From Topomyia yanbarensis (lineage: Eukaryota; Arthropoda; Insecta; Diptera; Culicidae), in the NCBI RefSeq assembly GCF_030247195.1, contig NC_080672.1:27349906-27413905 (forward strand): a DNA stretch of 64,000 nucleotides, given 5' to 3'. Position 1 is the stretch's first letter, and each line of letters opens with the position of its first letter. A program made the translations under genes and the position numbers. The notes beneath the pieces were generated by a model that was not told the origin of the DNA, did not search any database, and saw only the letters and a list, made by a program, of their open reading frames with translations. Shown piece after piece: positions 42,736-53,117 of this stretch.

Positions 42736-42968
42736 GTGTCCAAATTGCGCCCTGAAGTTACAGAAAATCCGTATCTGCCAATCCGAAACCAGAAAGTGAT
42801 ATCTCTAATCAGGAAGAATAAATCAATGTCGATACGTGATTTGGTCAATAAAACGGAATCGAGCATCGAAAAATCGCCAAACAAAGTGCAGATCAAAGAC
42901 AACGTGCTCCAACGCTCCAACAAGTTTTGCAGCAACTAGATGCATGCATTGTGATGGACGATGAGACC
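42736..42968 (+). pseudogene. Fragment of a mariner-type transposase
   Basis: The translation VISLIRKNKSMSIRDLVNKT resembles the helix-turn-helix region of ITm transposases, and after a stop the text VMDDETC, the block around the first catalytic Asp, follows. The fragment is cut immediately after this block by the BEL 5' LTR at 42969. The remainder of the transposase is not present after the BEL 3' LTR. Confidence 0.55.
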
Positions 42969-43439
42969 TGTTACCGCGACTGAACCTGCAAGCGGAGCAT
43001 CCCTCGGGCGATGGTAACGTTTGGTTTTCGCAACTAGCTCCCGCCCGTTGTGTCTGTGTGTGACCTGTCAAAAACCGAAAAAGTTCACATGTGGTTTGTT
43101 CTATAGTGTATCCAGAAGCTGCCATAGGAAATATTTCGGAATAACTTGAATACTTACCGTATACTTACCGTGAGTAACCTGGAAAAAGAAGTTAAATAAT
43201 AATCTATAAATACTTACCTTAAAATTGATAATACTTACCTAGGAAAGCAGAAGTAGAAAGGAGAAAAGGAAGATAGTTGCAAAGCTGGTCGGAAGAGTAG
43301 TTAGCGAGGGAGGAAAATTTGAAAGTAAGAGAGTAAAATTATATGCGAAAGATGAAATTTAATAAAAATTTATATAGTTTTAGCCTGCATAAAAAAGGTG
43401 CTTGCTCATTATTTCTTTCCGTTCGGGGACGACCGAACA
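42969..43439 (+). repeat. BEL 5' LTR
   Basis: 471 bp, beginning TGTTACCGCG and ending ACGACCGAACA. It contains a taataaaaatt stretch near 43360 that could serve in polyadenylation. It matches the 3' LTR except at about four positions (near 43016, two around 43050 and one near 43126). Confidence 0.93.
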
Positions 43440-43482
43440 AACTAAAATTTCAAAGTTTGGATCGCACCTCACCCTCGGCACG

Positions 43483-45417
43483 ATGAGCGACCAGGAACTA
43501 GACTACACTACAACGCCGTGCGGCAAGTGTGGATTAGCTCCAAAGGAACCAGGTGGAATGGTTGCTTGCGACCACTGCAACAATTGGTATGATTACGCTT
43601 GCGCGGGTGTAACCGATACCGTTAAGAGGAAGAAAAAATGGTTCTGTGATAATGCTGTTTGTGCGGCGGCAGTCAAAAAGCGCACGAAGAAGGACGCAAA
43701 TCCTCAATCGACGGCAGATGAATCGGATGCCGGAAGTGTCAAATCGTCCACAGTGCCGTCCGCAGATGAACAAATGAGGGCCATGGAAGAAGAACAGCGG
43801 CGGCTCGAGGCGGACTGGGACAAACAGATGCTGGTGAAAGAGAAGCAACTGGAGTTTCAGGCTGCAATGAAAAAGAAGAAGTTCTTGCAGGAACAAGCAC
43901 TGCGCCGAAAGCAAATGCAGCTAGAGGAAGTGTGGCGCTGTTTCGAGCTAGCAGAACTAGAGCGCGAAAACCAGCTGCAGCTGCAGGTAAAACACGAGCA
44001 CCTGAAGCGTGTTCAGAAACTGGAAAAAGATTTTCGGGAGCAGATGTCAACTGTGGATAATCAGTTGGACACAAAGAAAATAGAACGGCAACAGAAACAT
44101 TCCCGACTGATTACCGTTAAGAATCAAAGTACACCGCTACTAGCTCCGGCGAGAAAGACGGGTATTTGTGTTGAGTCGGAAATGGATGATACGAAGGAGA
44201 GTTCCAGTTCGGAGGAAGAAACTGATAATGAACCGGACGAGAAGGTTAAGCAGGGTTCCAGACCAACAAAGGGCCAATTTGCTGCCAGGCACGGGATCGG
44301 TAAACACCTTCCTCTATTTTCGGGAAAGCCGGATGATTGGCCACTGTTTTATGCGGCGTACAACTCTTCTACAAAGGCGTGCGGATTTAGCGATGTCGAC
44401 AATTTAGCACGTCTGCAACAATGCCTAAGGGGCGATGCACTGGAGCTTGTACGTGGACAACTGCTTCTTCCGAAATCGGTCCCTCGTGTTATTGAGAAGC
44501 TTCGCCAACACTTTGGTCGTCCCGAGCAATTGTTAGATCGTCTGTTGGAACGCGTTAAAGAATTGCCGGCACCGAAGAATCTGTAAGGGTTCATTCCATT
44601 CGCCAACGTAGTAGAGCAACTTTGCGATCATGTGGAAGCAGCGGACCTTAAGGAGCATCTGAAGAACCCGTTGCTTATACAGGGCCTGATAAAAAAGCTT
44701 CCGGATGCGGAGAAAAGACAATGGGCTGATATCAAACGAGCTCGAGAGGGAAGAAAGATTTCTCTTCGTACAGTTACGGACTTTCTCCTACGAATTGCGG
44801 ATGATGCGCGGGAAGCAGAAGTGGACATCGAGCGTAACACGGAAACGAGATTCTCAGGCGAACATTCCGGTCGAAAGCGAAAAGAGAAAGGAGCAGTATT
44901 CAGTCACGCTGAGGAAGGAAACTCGAATACAGTCGTCAGCAACCGATTAGGGTTGAAACCATGCAAAATGTGCCAGCGTACCGACCACCGATTGCGGTTT
45001 TGTCAGGATTTCAAGAACTGGTCACACGCCGAGCGCGTAGCAATGGTGACACGCGATAAGCTATGCAAGCTATGCCTCGGAGAACACGGAGGACAATGCT
45101 GGTTCAAGTTTCGTTGCAACGTTGGCTCCTGTAAGGAGGCACACAATCCGCTCATTCACCCGGTCAGTACGGTGGGTATTAGTGCACACATTCACTCGTG
45201 CAACCCACTGCTGTGTCGGATAATTCCCATACAACTACATGGTAGGGATCGGACGCTGACGATTTTGGCATTTTTGGACGAAGGTGCTTCCGTCACATTG
45301 ATCGAAGGTAAGCTAGCTAATAGATTGGGTATTGTCGGGGCCGAAGAAAAGCTTACAATCAAATGGACTGCCGACTATTCACGTACTGAGAAGAACTCAA
45401 GAAAAATAAATGTGTAG
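43483..45417 (+). pseudogene. BEL gag and protease region with an in-frame stop
   Basis: I place the start at MSDQELDYTT because the earlier in-frame ATG (43402) lies inside the LTR. A PHD-type Cys/His finger follows (residues about 13-60: CGKC, CDHC, CDNAVC). Next come a long Glu/Lys/Gln-rich coiled-coil segment (about 110-210) and a capsid-like region. A TAA at 44584-44586 interrupts the frame. Beyond it, in the same phase, lie a Cys/His cluster (CKMCQRTDH, CKLCLGEHGG) and the aspartic protease motif FLDEGASVTLIE. A TAG at 45415-45417 ends this segment. Two nonsense changes would block translation of pol. Confidence 0.85.
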
Positions 45418-45444
45418 GCTTCGGCAGTTGGTGTTGGAGATAAA

Positions 45445-46389
45445 ATGTTGCTCAAAACGGTTCGCACTGTGGGCAAGTTAATGCTGCCACATCAGAAATT
45501 GGATGCTGCAGTACTTTCAGTCCGCTATCAATACATGAGCGATCTGCCGATCGCATCTTATGAAGGCCAGCCAGAGCTTCTTATCGGTCTCAACAATGTT
45601 CATGCTTTCGCGCCCATGGAAGTGAAGATAGGTACCGTCGCTGACCCGATTGCCGTCCGTTGCAAACTCAGATGGACAGTATATGGTCCAAATCAAGCGA
45701 GCCATACTACAGAGAGAGGGTACGTATGCTTGCATCATGATGTAACCAATGAAGACATACATGGTTTACTGAAAAGCCACTATGCATTAGAGGAATCTGT
45801 GGTAGCAACGGCCCAAGAATCTGCAGAGGACAAAAGAGCGATGGAGATTATGGAGCGGACCACGAAACGCATCGGAGAACGGTTCCAGACTGGTTTGCTC
45901 TGGAAGGAGAACAATCCGCGATTTCCGGAGAGTATTCAGATGGCGCTGAGGAGAAATTTGCAACTGGAGCGGAAGTTAATGAAAAATCCGGAATTATACA
46001 CGAAAGTGCGAATGCAAATCGAGGAATATGTGCAGAAGGGATACGCTCACTTGACCACAAAAGAGGAACTGGAGAATACCGAAGCAGGGAAAGCGTGGTA
46101 CTTGCCGATAAATGTCGTGCTGGAACCGAAGAAACCGGGAAAGGTGCGTATCGTCTGGGATGCTGCGGCGACGGTGCAAGGTGTTTCGCTTAATAGCATG
46201 CTACTGAAGGGACCGGATCTACTCGTACCGTTATCGGCAGTAATTATCGGGTTCCGTGAGCGGAGAATCGCATTCGGGGGCTATCTCAAGGAAATGTTCC
46301 ATCAGCTGAAGATTATCAAGGAAGATCGTCAAGCCCAGCGATTTCTCTTTCGATCCAATCCCGAAGAGGATCCTAAAGTTTACGTGATG
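45445..46389 (+). pseudogene. BEL pol, protease end and N-terminal reverse transcriptase
   Basis: The segment is in phase with the gag frame and separated from it only by a stop. It carries the BEL-type linker (LLIGLNNVHAF, CKLRWTVYG) and the RT fingers and palm start: WYLPINVVLEPKKPGKVRIVWDAA, shortened here to its recognisable core VRIVWDAAA, then LNSMLLKGPDLL and FGGYLKEMFHQLKI. In the last motif the usual catalytic Asp (GGDLKEMF in BEL relatives, from recall) is Tyr. The coding text breaks at the hAT insertion after VMDV. Confidence 0.82.
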
Positions 46390-46397
46390 GACGTTGC

Positions 46398-47185
46398 CAG
46401 GGATGGGAATTATCATTCATTCGCATGATTCTTGGCGAATCCGCTCATTGCTTTGACAGCAGCCAGTCGTTCATTCACGATCCGACTAAAACTCTCCAAA
46501 AGAACACAACTGAACGTAGGTATAGATGAACTTCCGAAGATGTGAGCCAAGTAAAAGAATGACACGTACTATGTTGAATGAAGAAGATCGTGTTCTTCAA
46601 TCGCGGATTGAATCGGAAGATTGTACTGTAAACATTCACAAGTGAATCAACTTTTAGTTCACAAATGAATGTGACATTGTATTCTTTGGTTGGGTTAGGT
46701 CAACTTTATAGTGCAAATGTACACTATAATCAATGTTGAGAAGTAGATTGGACTACAATCCACTTGAAATTGATATTGTGATATGCACGGAATCGTTTTA
46801 AGTTATTTTTTTCCACCAGCACATTGCAAACTATTTACTCAACAATAAGAGATCACCAAGTGAAAATTTCATAGGTCTATAAACAAGAACGACAAGTTTT
46901 TTTATTAGAACGATCCGGTGAATGTTTTGAAATGAATCTTTGTGAATGAAAGAATGCATTCATTTGCGATCCTTTCTGCTTTCATTCAAAACACTACGTA
47001 TGCGATAGAGAATAAATCATAGCCGGGCGCTGTCACTTTTTTTCAGTTCTGTGTTTTGCTTCTCGCTTTCGCACGAACGCGTAACTCTGCACAAGAAGGG
47101 TTTCCGAGATCGGGTTTCACAGTAAGAGCATGTTGGTAAATGATTTTAAATTGATCGTTTCGTGAAATCATTTTTCCCATGCCTG
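46398..47185. mobile_element. Non-autonomous hAT element, 788 bp, inside BEL RT
   Basis: The ends are CAGGGATGGGAA and the complement of CAGGCATGGGAA. The 8-bp duplications are gacgttgc (46390-46397) and gacgtagc (47186-47193), one mismatch. The RT text stops before it (DVA) and resumes after it (TFGSTC). The interior is AT-rich and has no ORF of note; it contains several gattcatt/gcattcattt-type phrases near both ends. Confidence 0.85.
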
Positions 47186-47193
47186 GACGTAGC

Positions 47194-47474
47194 TACATTT
47201 GGGTCGACCTGCTCATGCAAGTCAGTACCCTGAAGCAGCCGATGCTATAATCAATCGGCATTACGTCAATGATTATTTCGACAGTGTCGACACAATCCAA
47301 GAAGCAGTGCAGAGGGCGAAACAGGTGAAGCTTGTGCACAAAAACGGGGGCTTTGAAATCCGGAACTGGGTTTCGAATTCTCCAGAGGTATTACGAAGTT
47401 TGGGCGAAGACAAACCGGTCGTGGCAGTTCATTTCAACCAAGACATGCGGAGACATTGCGAGAACGAGTGTTAG
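47194..47474 (+). pseudogene. BEL reverse transcriptase after the hAT insertion
   Basis: RT resumes with TFGSTCS, then a deletion with a phase change joins it to ASQYPEAADAI. The catalytic box reads YVNDYF where BEL RTs have YVDDYF, so one metal-binding Asp is Asn. The frame is lost again near 47455, where the reading passes to the next segment in another phase. Confidence 0.8.
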
Positions 47475-50005
47475 GCCTAGTTTGGAACCCTATTCTCGAC
47501 GAATTTTCGTTTTCTACGAGACAGCGCGAAGAGGTCGTTCAATATTTACATGGTGGTAAGCGACCGACGAAAAGAATTACTATGAGCTGCGTTATGGGGT
47601 TCTTCGATCCTCTGGGGCTGCTGTCATTATTCACGATTCACGGGAAAATTGTTCTGCAACATCTGTGGCGAAAGGGCTGTGATTGGGACGCAGTTATGGA
47701 CGACGAAAGCTGGAAGCTGTGGAAACGCTGGGTTGATTTGCTGCCCGAGGTCAAAACCATCCGGATTCCACGCTGCTATATCGGGAACGCTGTATCGACG
47801 GAGATCGAGTCGCTCGAGCTCCACATCTTTACGGACGCTAGTGAGCATGCTTACGGGTATGTGGCCTATCTACGTGTGCTTATCAAAGGCAGGATTCAAT
47901 GCAGTTTAATTATGTCTCGGGCAGAGGTAGCTCCACTCAAACGGCAATCAATTCCTCGACTAGAACTTGTGGCAGCGTTGCTCGGTGCCCGGATGTATCG
48001 AACGATTGAGCGAATGCTTACGCTGCACATTTCGCGCTGCGTTCTTTGGACTGATTCTCGGACGGTTTGTTCTTGGCTCCAGTCGGATCAGTACAAATAT
48101 AAGCAATTTGTGGCATTTAGGGTGGGAGAGATTTTGGACTTGACTCAGGTTGTGGATTGGCGTTGGATACCGACTAAACTAAACATAGCCGACGTACTGA
48201 CCAAGTGGGGTCGCGGTCCGCCGTTACAAAGCGACGGTGAATGGTTTCTGGATCCTTCCTCCTTGCTACTTCCCGAATGCCAGTGGCCATCATCACAGTT
48301 TCCTTCCGGAGAAACCGACGAAGATGCCAGAAGAGTTGTTTTGTTTCATGAAGTCATAAAGATTGAGGCGATTTCGAGATGGAATAGGCTGCTGAGAGTA
48401 ACCGCCACAGTGTTGCGTTTTATCGGAAATTGCAAGCGCAAACAGAAAGGGTTGCCGATACTCACAGCAAAGGCAACGACGAATCAACAATTAATGCTGA
48501 AGACTGCACACCCCGCAGTACAAACACCGTTGCAGAAAAACGAACTACTGGAGGCGGAGAAAGTTTTGTGGAAACAAGCACAACGGAACAGTTTCCCCGA
48601 TGAGATGAGCGTGCTGACGAGCAACCTACAATTAGCCCCTGGCCAGAAAGCAGAACGAATCCCGAAAAGAAGTGCCCTATACAAATATTCGCCGACGCTC
48701 GACGAAGATGGCGTGCTACGAATAGATGGTCGACTGGTGAATGCGGAAGCAATGTCCTTCAATCAGAGGTATCCTATTATCTTGAGCCGTTTTCATACCG
48801 TAACGAAGAAAATCATCCAGTATTGTCACGAGCAGTTTGGACATGCGAATAGAGAGACAGTGTTCAACGAGATACGGAAGAAGTTTGAAATCCCGAACCT
48901 TCGTGCAGCAGTCTCTAGAGTAGCCGGTGAATGCGTATGGTGCAAAGTGCATCGGTGCGTTCCACATACTCCGCGCATGGCACCACTGCCGGTTCAGCGT
49001 GTTACGCCTGGAAAACGCCCCTTCAACTCTGTCGGCGTGGATTACTTGGGCCCTATGGAGGTGACAGTTGGACGCCGAAAGGAAAAAAGGTGGGTCGCCG
49101 TTTTCACTTGCTTGGCGGTGCGCGCAGTGCACCTAGAAGTGGTGCATTCACTTTCAACGCAGTCGTGTCTCATGGCACTAAGCAGATTTGCCAGTAGGTA
49201 TGGGAAGCCAGAAGAGATATTCTCCGACAATGCGACTTGTTTTCGAGGAGCGTGGAACGAAATGGTAAAGACCAAACTACAAATCAACAGAAAGTGCGCC
49301 GAGAAATTCATCAGTTCAACTACTGCCTGGTATTTCAATCCCCCCGGCACCCCGCACATGGGCGGTGTTTGGAAACGGATGGTGCGGTCTGTAAAGGAAT
49401 CGATGAAAGCGCTGGATGACGGAAGGAACCTCACTGATGAAATCCTGAAAACAACAGTAGCAGAAGCAGCAGATATGATTAACACGCGTCCACTCACGTA
49501 CAAGCCTCAGGAGCCCGCAGGCGAGGAAGCACTAACGCCAAACCATTTCCTGCGAGGTGCAGTGACCAGTGCGGATCTCCAGGTGGAGCCAGTGAGTGCA
49601 GCGGAGGCTCTACGAAACGTTTACAAACGTGCCCAATACCTAAGCGACCGTATGTGGGAGCGGTGGATCACCGAGTATCTACATACGATCAACAAACGCA
49701 GCAAATGGTTTGACGATAAGCGACAGTTGAGTGTTGGGGATTTAGTTTTTCTGGTGGATGGGAAAATTCAGAAGAATTGGAGGCGTGGGAAGATCGTAGA
49801 AGTGTTTCCGGGAACAGACGGGACCATTAGACAAGTCAGCGTGAGGACAACAGACGGGAAGCTATATCGCCGGGGAGCGGTTAACATTGCGGTAATGGAG
49901 ATAGGTGAAGGTAAATCCGGAACAAGAAGCAACGCCGGATGTTACGGACCGGGGTCTGTTACCGCGACTGAACCTGCAAGCGGAGCATCCCTCGGGCGAT
50001 GGTGA
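47456..50005 (+). pseudogene. BEL pol C-terminal half: RT end, RNase H and integrase
   Basis: This 849-codon open frame contains the RT connection (RVLGLVWNP, SCVMGFFDPLGLL), RNase H (LHIFTDASEHAYGY, VLWTDSRTVCSW, HISRCV), an HHCC finger (CHEQFGHANRE and CVWCK) and the integrase core. Integrase motifs are GVDYLGP (D529), FSDNATCF (D591) and GGVWKRMVRSVK, where residue 640 is Lys at the place of the catalytic Glu. The frame itself is open, but it can no longer be reached from gag. It runs 49 bp into the 3' LTR. Confidence 0.88.
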
Positions 50006-50427
50006 CGTTTGGTTTTCGCAACTAGCTCCCGCCCGTTGTGTCTGTGTGTAATCTGTCAAAAACCGAAAAAGTTCACATGTGGTTTGTTCTATAGTGTATC
50101 CAGAAGCTGCCATAGAAAATATTTCGGAATAACTTGAATACTTACCGTATACTTACCGTGAGTAACCTGGAAAAAGAAGTTAAATAATAATCTATAAATA
50201 CTTACCTTAAAATTGATAATACTTACCTAGGAAAGCAGAAGTAGAAAGGAGAAAAGGAAGATAGTTGCAAAGCTGGTCGGAAGAGTAGTTAGCGAGGGAG
50301 GAAAATTTGAAAGTAAGAGAGTAAAATTATATGCGAAAGATGAAATTTAATAAAAATTTATATAGTTTTAGCCTGCATAAAAAAGGTGCTTGCTCATTAT
50401 TTCTTTCCGTTCGGGGACGACCGAACA
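49957..50427 (+). repeat. BEL 3' LTR
   Basis: 471 bp with the same ends as the 5' LTR (TGTTACC and CGAACA). About four substitutions separate the pair. The polypurine tract expected just upstream is weak (ccggggtc). Confidence 0.93.
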
Positions 50428-50792
50428 TGTGAAAGAGGACTCAGAATCCCTGCCAAGTCTACATTATTATCGGGTGTACCCCATTAGGCATAAATAGGTT
50501 TGGCATACGTACGTTAGGCATAATAGACGTTAGGCATAACCCAAGTAACCATAAGAATTAAGCCACTGCACAATATTATTTATACGAATGCTGCATTGAA
50601 ACTTTATTGTAGCACTTACAATGCAATCAAGCTCAAGGTGTAGCCGAAATGTGGCATTATTACTTGCTCTGTATACGTATATAAAGCTGATATAACGCGT
50701 ACAATGTACGTAATGTAATGAAATTACGATTTCGAGTTTTCGACTGTCCACTCACTTTTTTCCGGTTTGATTCTCAAACGTGTTGAAACACA
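50428..50792. other. Stretch between BEL and RpL9, with TTAGGCATA repeats
   Basis: The nonamer ttaggcata occurs at 50484, 50514 and 50530, a short degenerate repeat. A TATA-like tatataaag is at 50678-50686. A pyrimidine-rich cttttttccgg at 50754 could mark a ribosomal-protein transcript start (TOP type). Confidence 0.4.
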
Positions 50793-51365
50793 ATGAGGAC
50801 GATCAACTCTAACCAAACGGTCACCAGCCCCAAGGGCGTATCTGCAAAGGTCCATGCCCGTGCCGTAACTGTAGATGGACCGCGCGGAAAGCTGAGCAAA
50901 AGCTTCCAGCATCTGGCTATGGATGTCTACAAGGTGTCGAGAAAGAAGCTAATGGTCGAAAAATGGTTTGGATCCAAGAAGGAAATCGCCGCGGTTCGCA
51001 CTGTCTGCTCGCATATTGAAATTATGATCAAGGGCGTAACCAAGGGTTTCCAGTACAAGATGCGCGCTGTACACGCTCATTTCTCCATTAACTGTGTCAT
51101 TAGTGAAAACAACTCTTTGGTGGAAATTCGTAACTTCTTGGGCGAAAAGCACATCCGCCGGGTGAAAATGCAGCCTCGAGTGACTGTTGTAAATTCAGCA
51201 AAACAGAAGGATGAACTGATTCTGGAGGGTAATGATATCGAGGCCGTTTCTCTTTCTGCCGCGCTTATCCAGCAGTCAACCACCGTGCGAAACAAGGATA
51301 TCCGTAAGTTCTTGGACGGTCTTTATGTGTCGGAAAAGAGTACTGTGGTGCAGGAGGAAGAATAG
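50793..51365 (+). CDS. RpL9: Ribosomal protein L9 (uL6), intronless copy
   Basis: The 190-aa product matches eukaryotic uL6, a large-subunit protein near the sarcin-ricin region. It has the full family length. Landmarks are [10 protein letters not shown] at the start, [60 protein letters not shown] and the tail [12 protein letters not shown]. The whole coding region is one exon. Residues that I recall as conserved between fly and human are changed: S12, I77, H94, S98 and R129. A TOP-like pyrimidine run lies 39 bp upstream and an aataaa at 51422-51427, then caaaaaac about 25 bp later. These features fit a processed retrocopy that has kept its frame, but an active gene cannot be excluded. Confidence 0.85.
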   Translation: MRTINSNQTVTSPKGVSAKVHARAVTVDGPRGKLSKSFQHLAMDVYKVSRKKLMVEKWFGSKKEIAAVRTVCSHIEIMIKGVTKGFQYKMRAVHAHFSINCVISENNSLVEIRNFLGEKHIRRVKMQPRVTVVNSAKQKDELILEGNDIEAVSLSAALIQQSTTVRNKDIRKFLDGLYVSEKSTVVQEEE

Positions 51366-51421
51366 GAATCGATTGTTTTCTTGTAACATGAATCAGGAAT
51401 GAAAGAAAGTTAATTTTTGAA

Positions 51422-51427
51422 AATAAA
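51422..51427 (+). promoter_or_regulatory. Polyadenylation signal of the RpL9 copy
   Basis: An AATAAA lies about 57 bp after the stop codon. A short A run (caaaaaac, about 51453-51460) follows, which could be the remnant of a retrotransposed poly(A) tail. Confidence 0.5.
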
Positions 51428-53097
51428 CGTCAACGTGTTTGGACGACTGAAACTCAAAAAACATACTAAAGTTCCTTATCTAATGTGCTGAAGAGCTTTA
51501 GGCTTTCTCGCAGGCGATTTGAACTACTTGTGAGTTTGACTTACCTGCTGTTTGTTTTTGTGCTGTTATTTTTTTCCACCCTTCTAATTCTACTTTCTCC
51601 TTCTCCTTTCCTTTGCTCAGTAAATTATAAGAAGACATGACAAGGCTCTAATTCCCGACTACATACGAGGAACGTGTCATTTATTCTGATTCCTGATTAT
51701 AATAAAATTTCAAAATTATTTCAAACTCTCCCTTTTTGAACCCGTAGAACCGTGTCTTACTTAAATGAGATACAGAATAGATTTTCATGCAGTCGCCATT
51801 ACTCTTGTGGAAATGAATCTTTTTTTTTATAATGAGCGTCTTTCTAATAGATTTTTTTTTCTTTATCTCAAGACCTGGTTTAGCTTGTAATATTATTGTT
51901 CTACCAGAGACAGCGTGCACCCAAATTAAATCCATTCACCAACAATCCAATTCAACCCAGACCTAAACCTCATTTCCTAATGCGATTAGTTGCGTCGGTG
52001 GCCGTATTCGAAAAATTGAATCGACTCGAAAACCGACTCCCATTACCATCCGACTCACAAAGCAGACATCATTTCATCATCAGTCTTACTCCTGCTAGGA
52101 ACAGATTAGGTATGTTGTAGGTATATCGACACCGTGAATCTTGATTTGATGCTCGTCCCTACACCTTCAACGGCACTCGAACGGACGGACGGCTCACGGC
52201 GCGGTAGCTTCATTCCATGGCATCCCGAACCTGTGCCCGATCGGGATCTCTATTTCCGGTCTTCGGCAGCAGGGTGTGTGATTTGCCAGAGGCTTTCGCT
52301 CCGTGCCGGTGGTGGTGGTGGTGCCGTGTTAGCATGGTGATGACATTTTCAATTATACGCTTTGGTACATTTCAGTTCATTTAATTAAGCCTTTTCAGTT
52401 ACAGATCTTCGTTGTCCCGTTGGGTCCCGCCGAGGCACGCGATGATGAGGACCGGACCAAAATACTTGCTGGAACGAGAGACAGCTCAAAGCGTGTGAGA
52501 AGCGAATAGAGGCGATTTGTCCCGTTCGTCAGACATGGAAAAGTTACATTTCGATGAGTAGCTCGGCTTTTTTGTGGCAAATGCTGGGCAGAAGAATTAG
52601 GGAAATGCTAATATTCGGTCATTTTGTTAAATCAACATCACGTTGAAGAGACGCGGGTTGGAGAACTACTACTCATCTGCGTAATGACGTTGTAATCAGC
52701 TTACGATTTTGCGAATGAAAAATTATGCTGTCGCGTAGGAATGACTTTTTTGTGGACAGAAGATTTCAAAAATAATCTTTTTTTCTAGCATCAAAGGATA
52801 CTAAACTCAAATTCACTCATGGAGAACTTATATATAAGGGTAAGCTGACCAACAGTAGGCTTGGAAAAATCCGTACGCATTTCAACTCAAAATTGAAAAC
52901 ACAAAAGTTGATTTATTAAGCTGTTTAGTATTTCTCACGCTCCCTATATTTTACCACAGGTGATGGGATTTTTACCAAATATTTACTGTATTCAGTGTGA
53001 GTGATGAAGCACAATAAATATAAGTCCGTGTGCTAGTGTTCTGAGCTTTGTTATTTAAATATAATTAGTTTGCCATCAAAACCTAGCTCGTTCATTC
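51428..53097. other. Gene-free stretch
   Basis: No frame with a recognisable motif. A GGT run sits near 52309-52322. Nothing in this stretch matches the repeat families noted elsewhere in the window. Confidence 0.35.
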
Positions 53098-53117
53098 CGA
53101 GACATCGCGATGTCTCG
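53098..53117. repeat. Perfect 20-bp palindrome
   Basis: The sequence cgagacatcgcgatgtctcg is its own reverse complement. It could be a binding site for a dimeric factor or the end of an unrecognised element; nothing nearby decides. Confidence 0.7.

Larger units (their letters stand above)
42969..50427 (+). mobile_element. BEL/Pao LTR retrotransposon with nested hAT
   Basis: Two LTRs of exactly 471 bp (TGTTACC...CGAACA) flank a gag-pol region whose order is PHD-like finger and gag, Cys/His cluster, aspartic protease, RT, RNase H and integrase. That order and the protease motif are BEL/Pao features. LTRs differ at about four positions, so insertion was recent, yet gag-pol has in-frame stops, a hAT insertion and an RT deletion. 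There is no env. No flanking duplication was found. Confidence 0.93.

Noticed and set aside
43402..43482. Earlier in-frame ATG for BEL gag
   Set aside because: It lies within the 5' LTR. MSDQ at 43483 just after the LTR is the more plausible start.
48716..49503. Long antisense frames in BEL pol
   Set aside because: They are shadows of the integrase coding strand.
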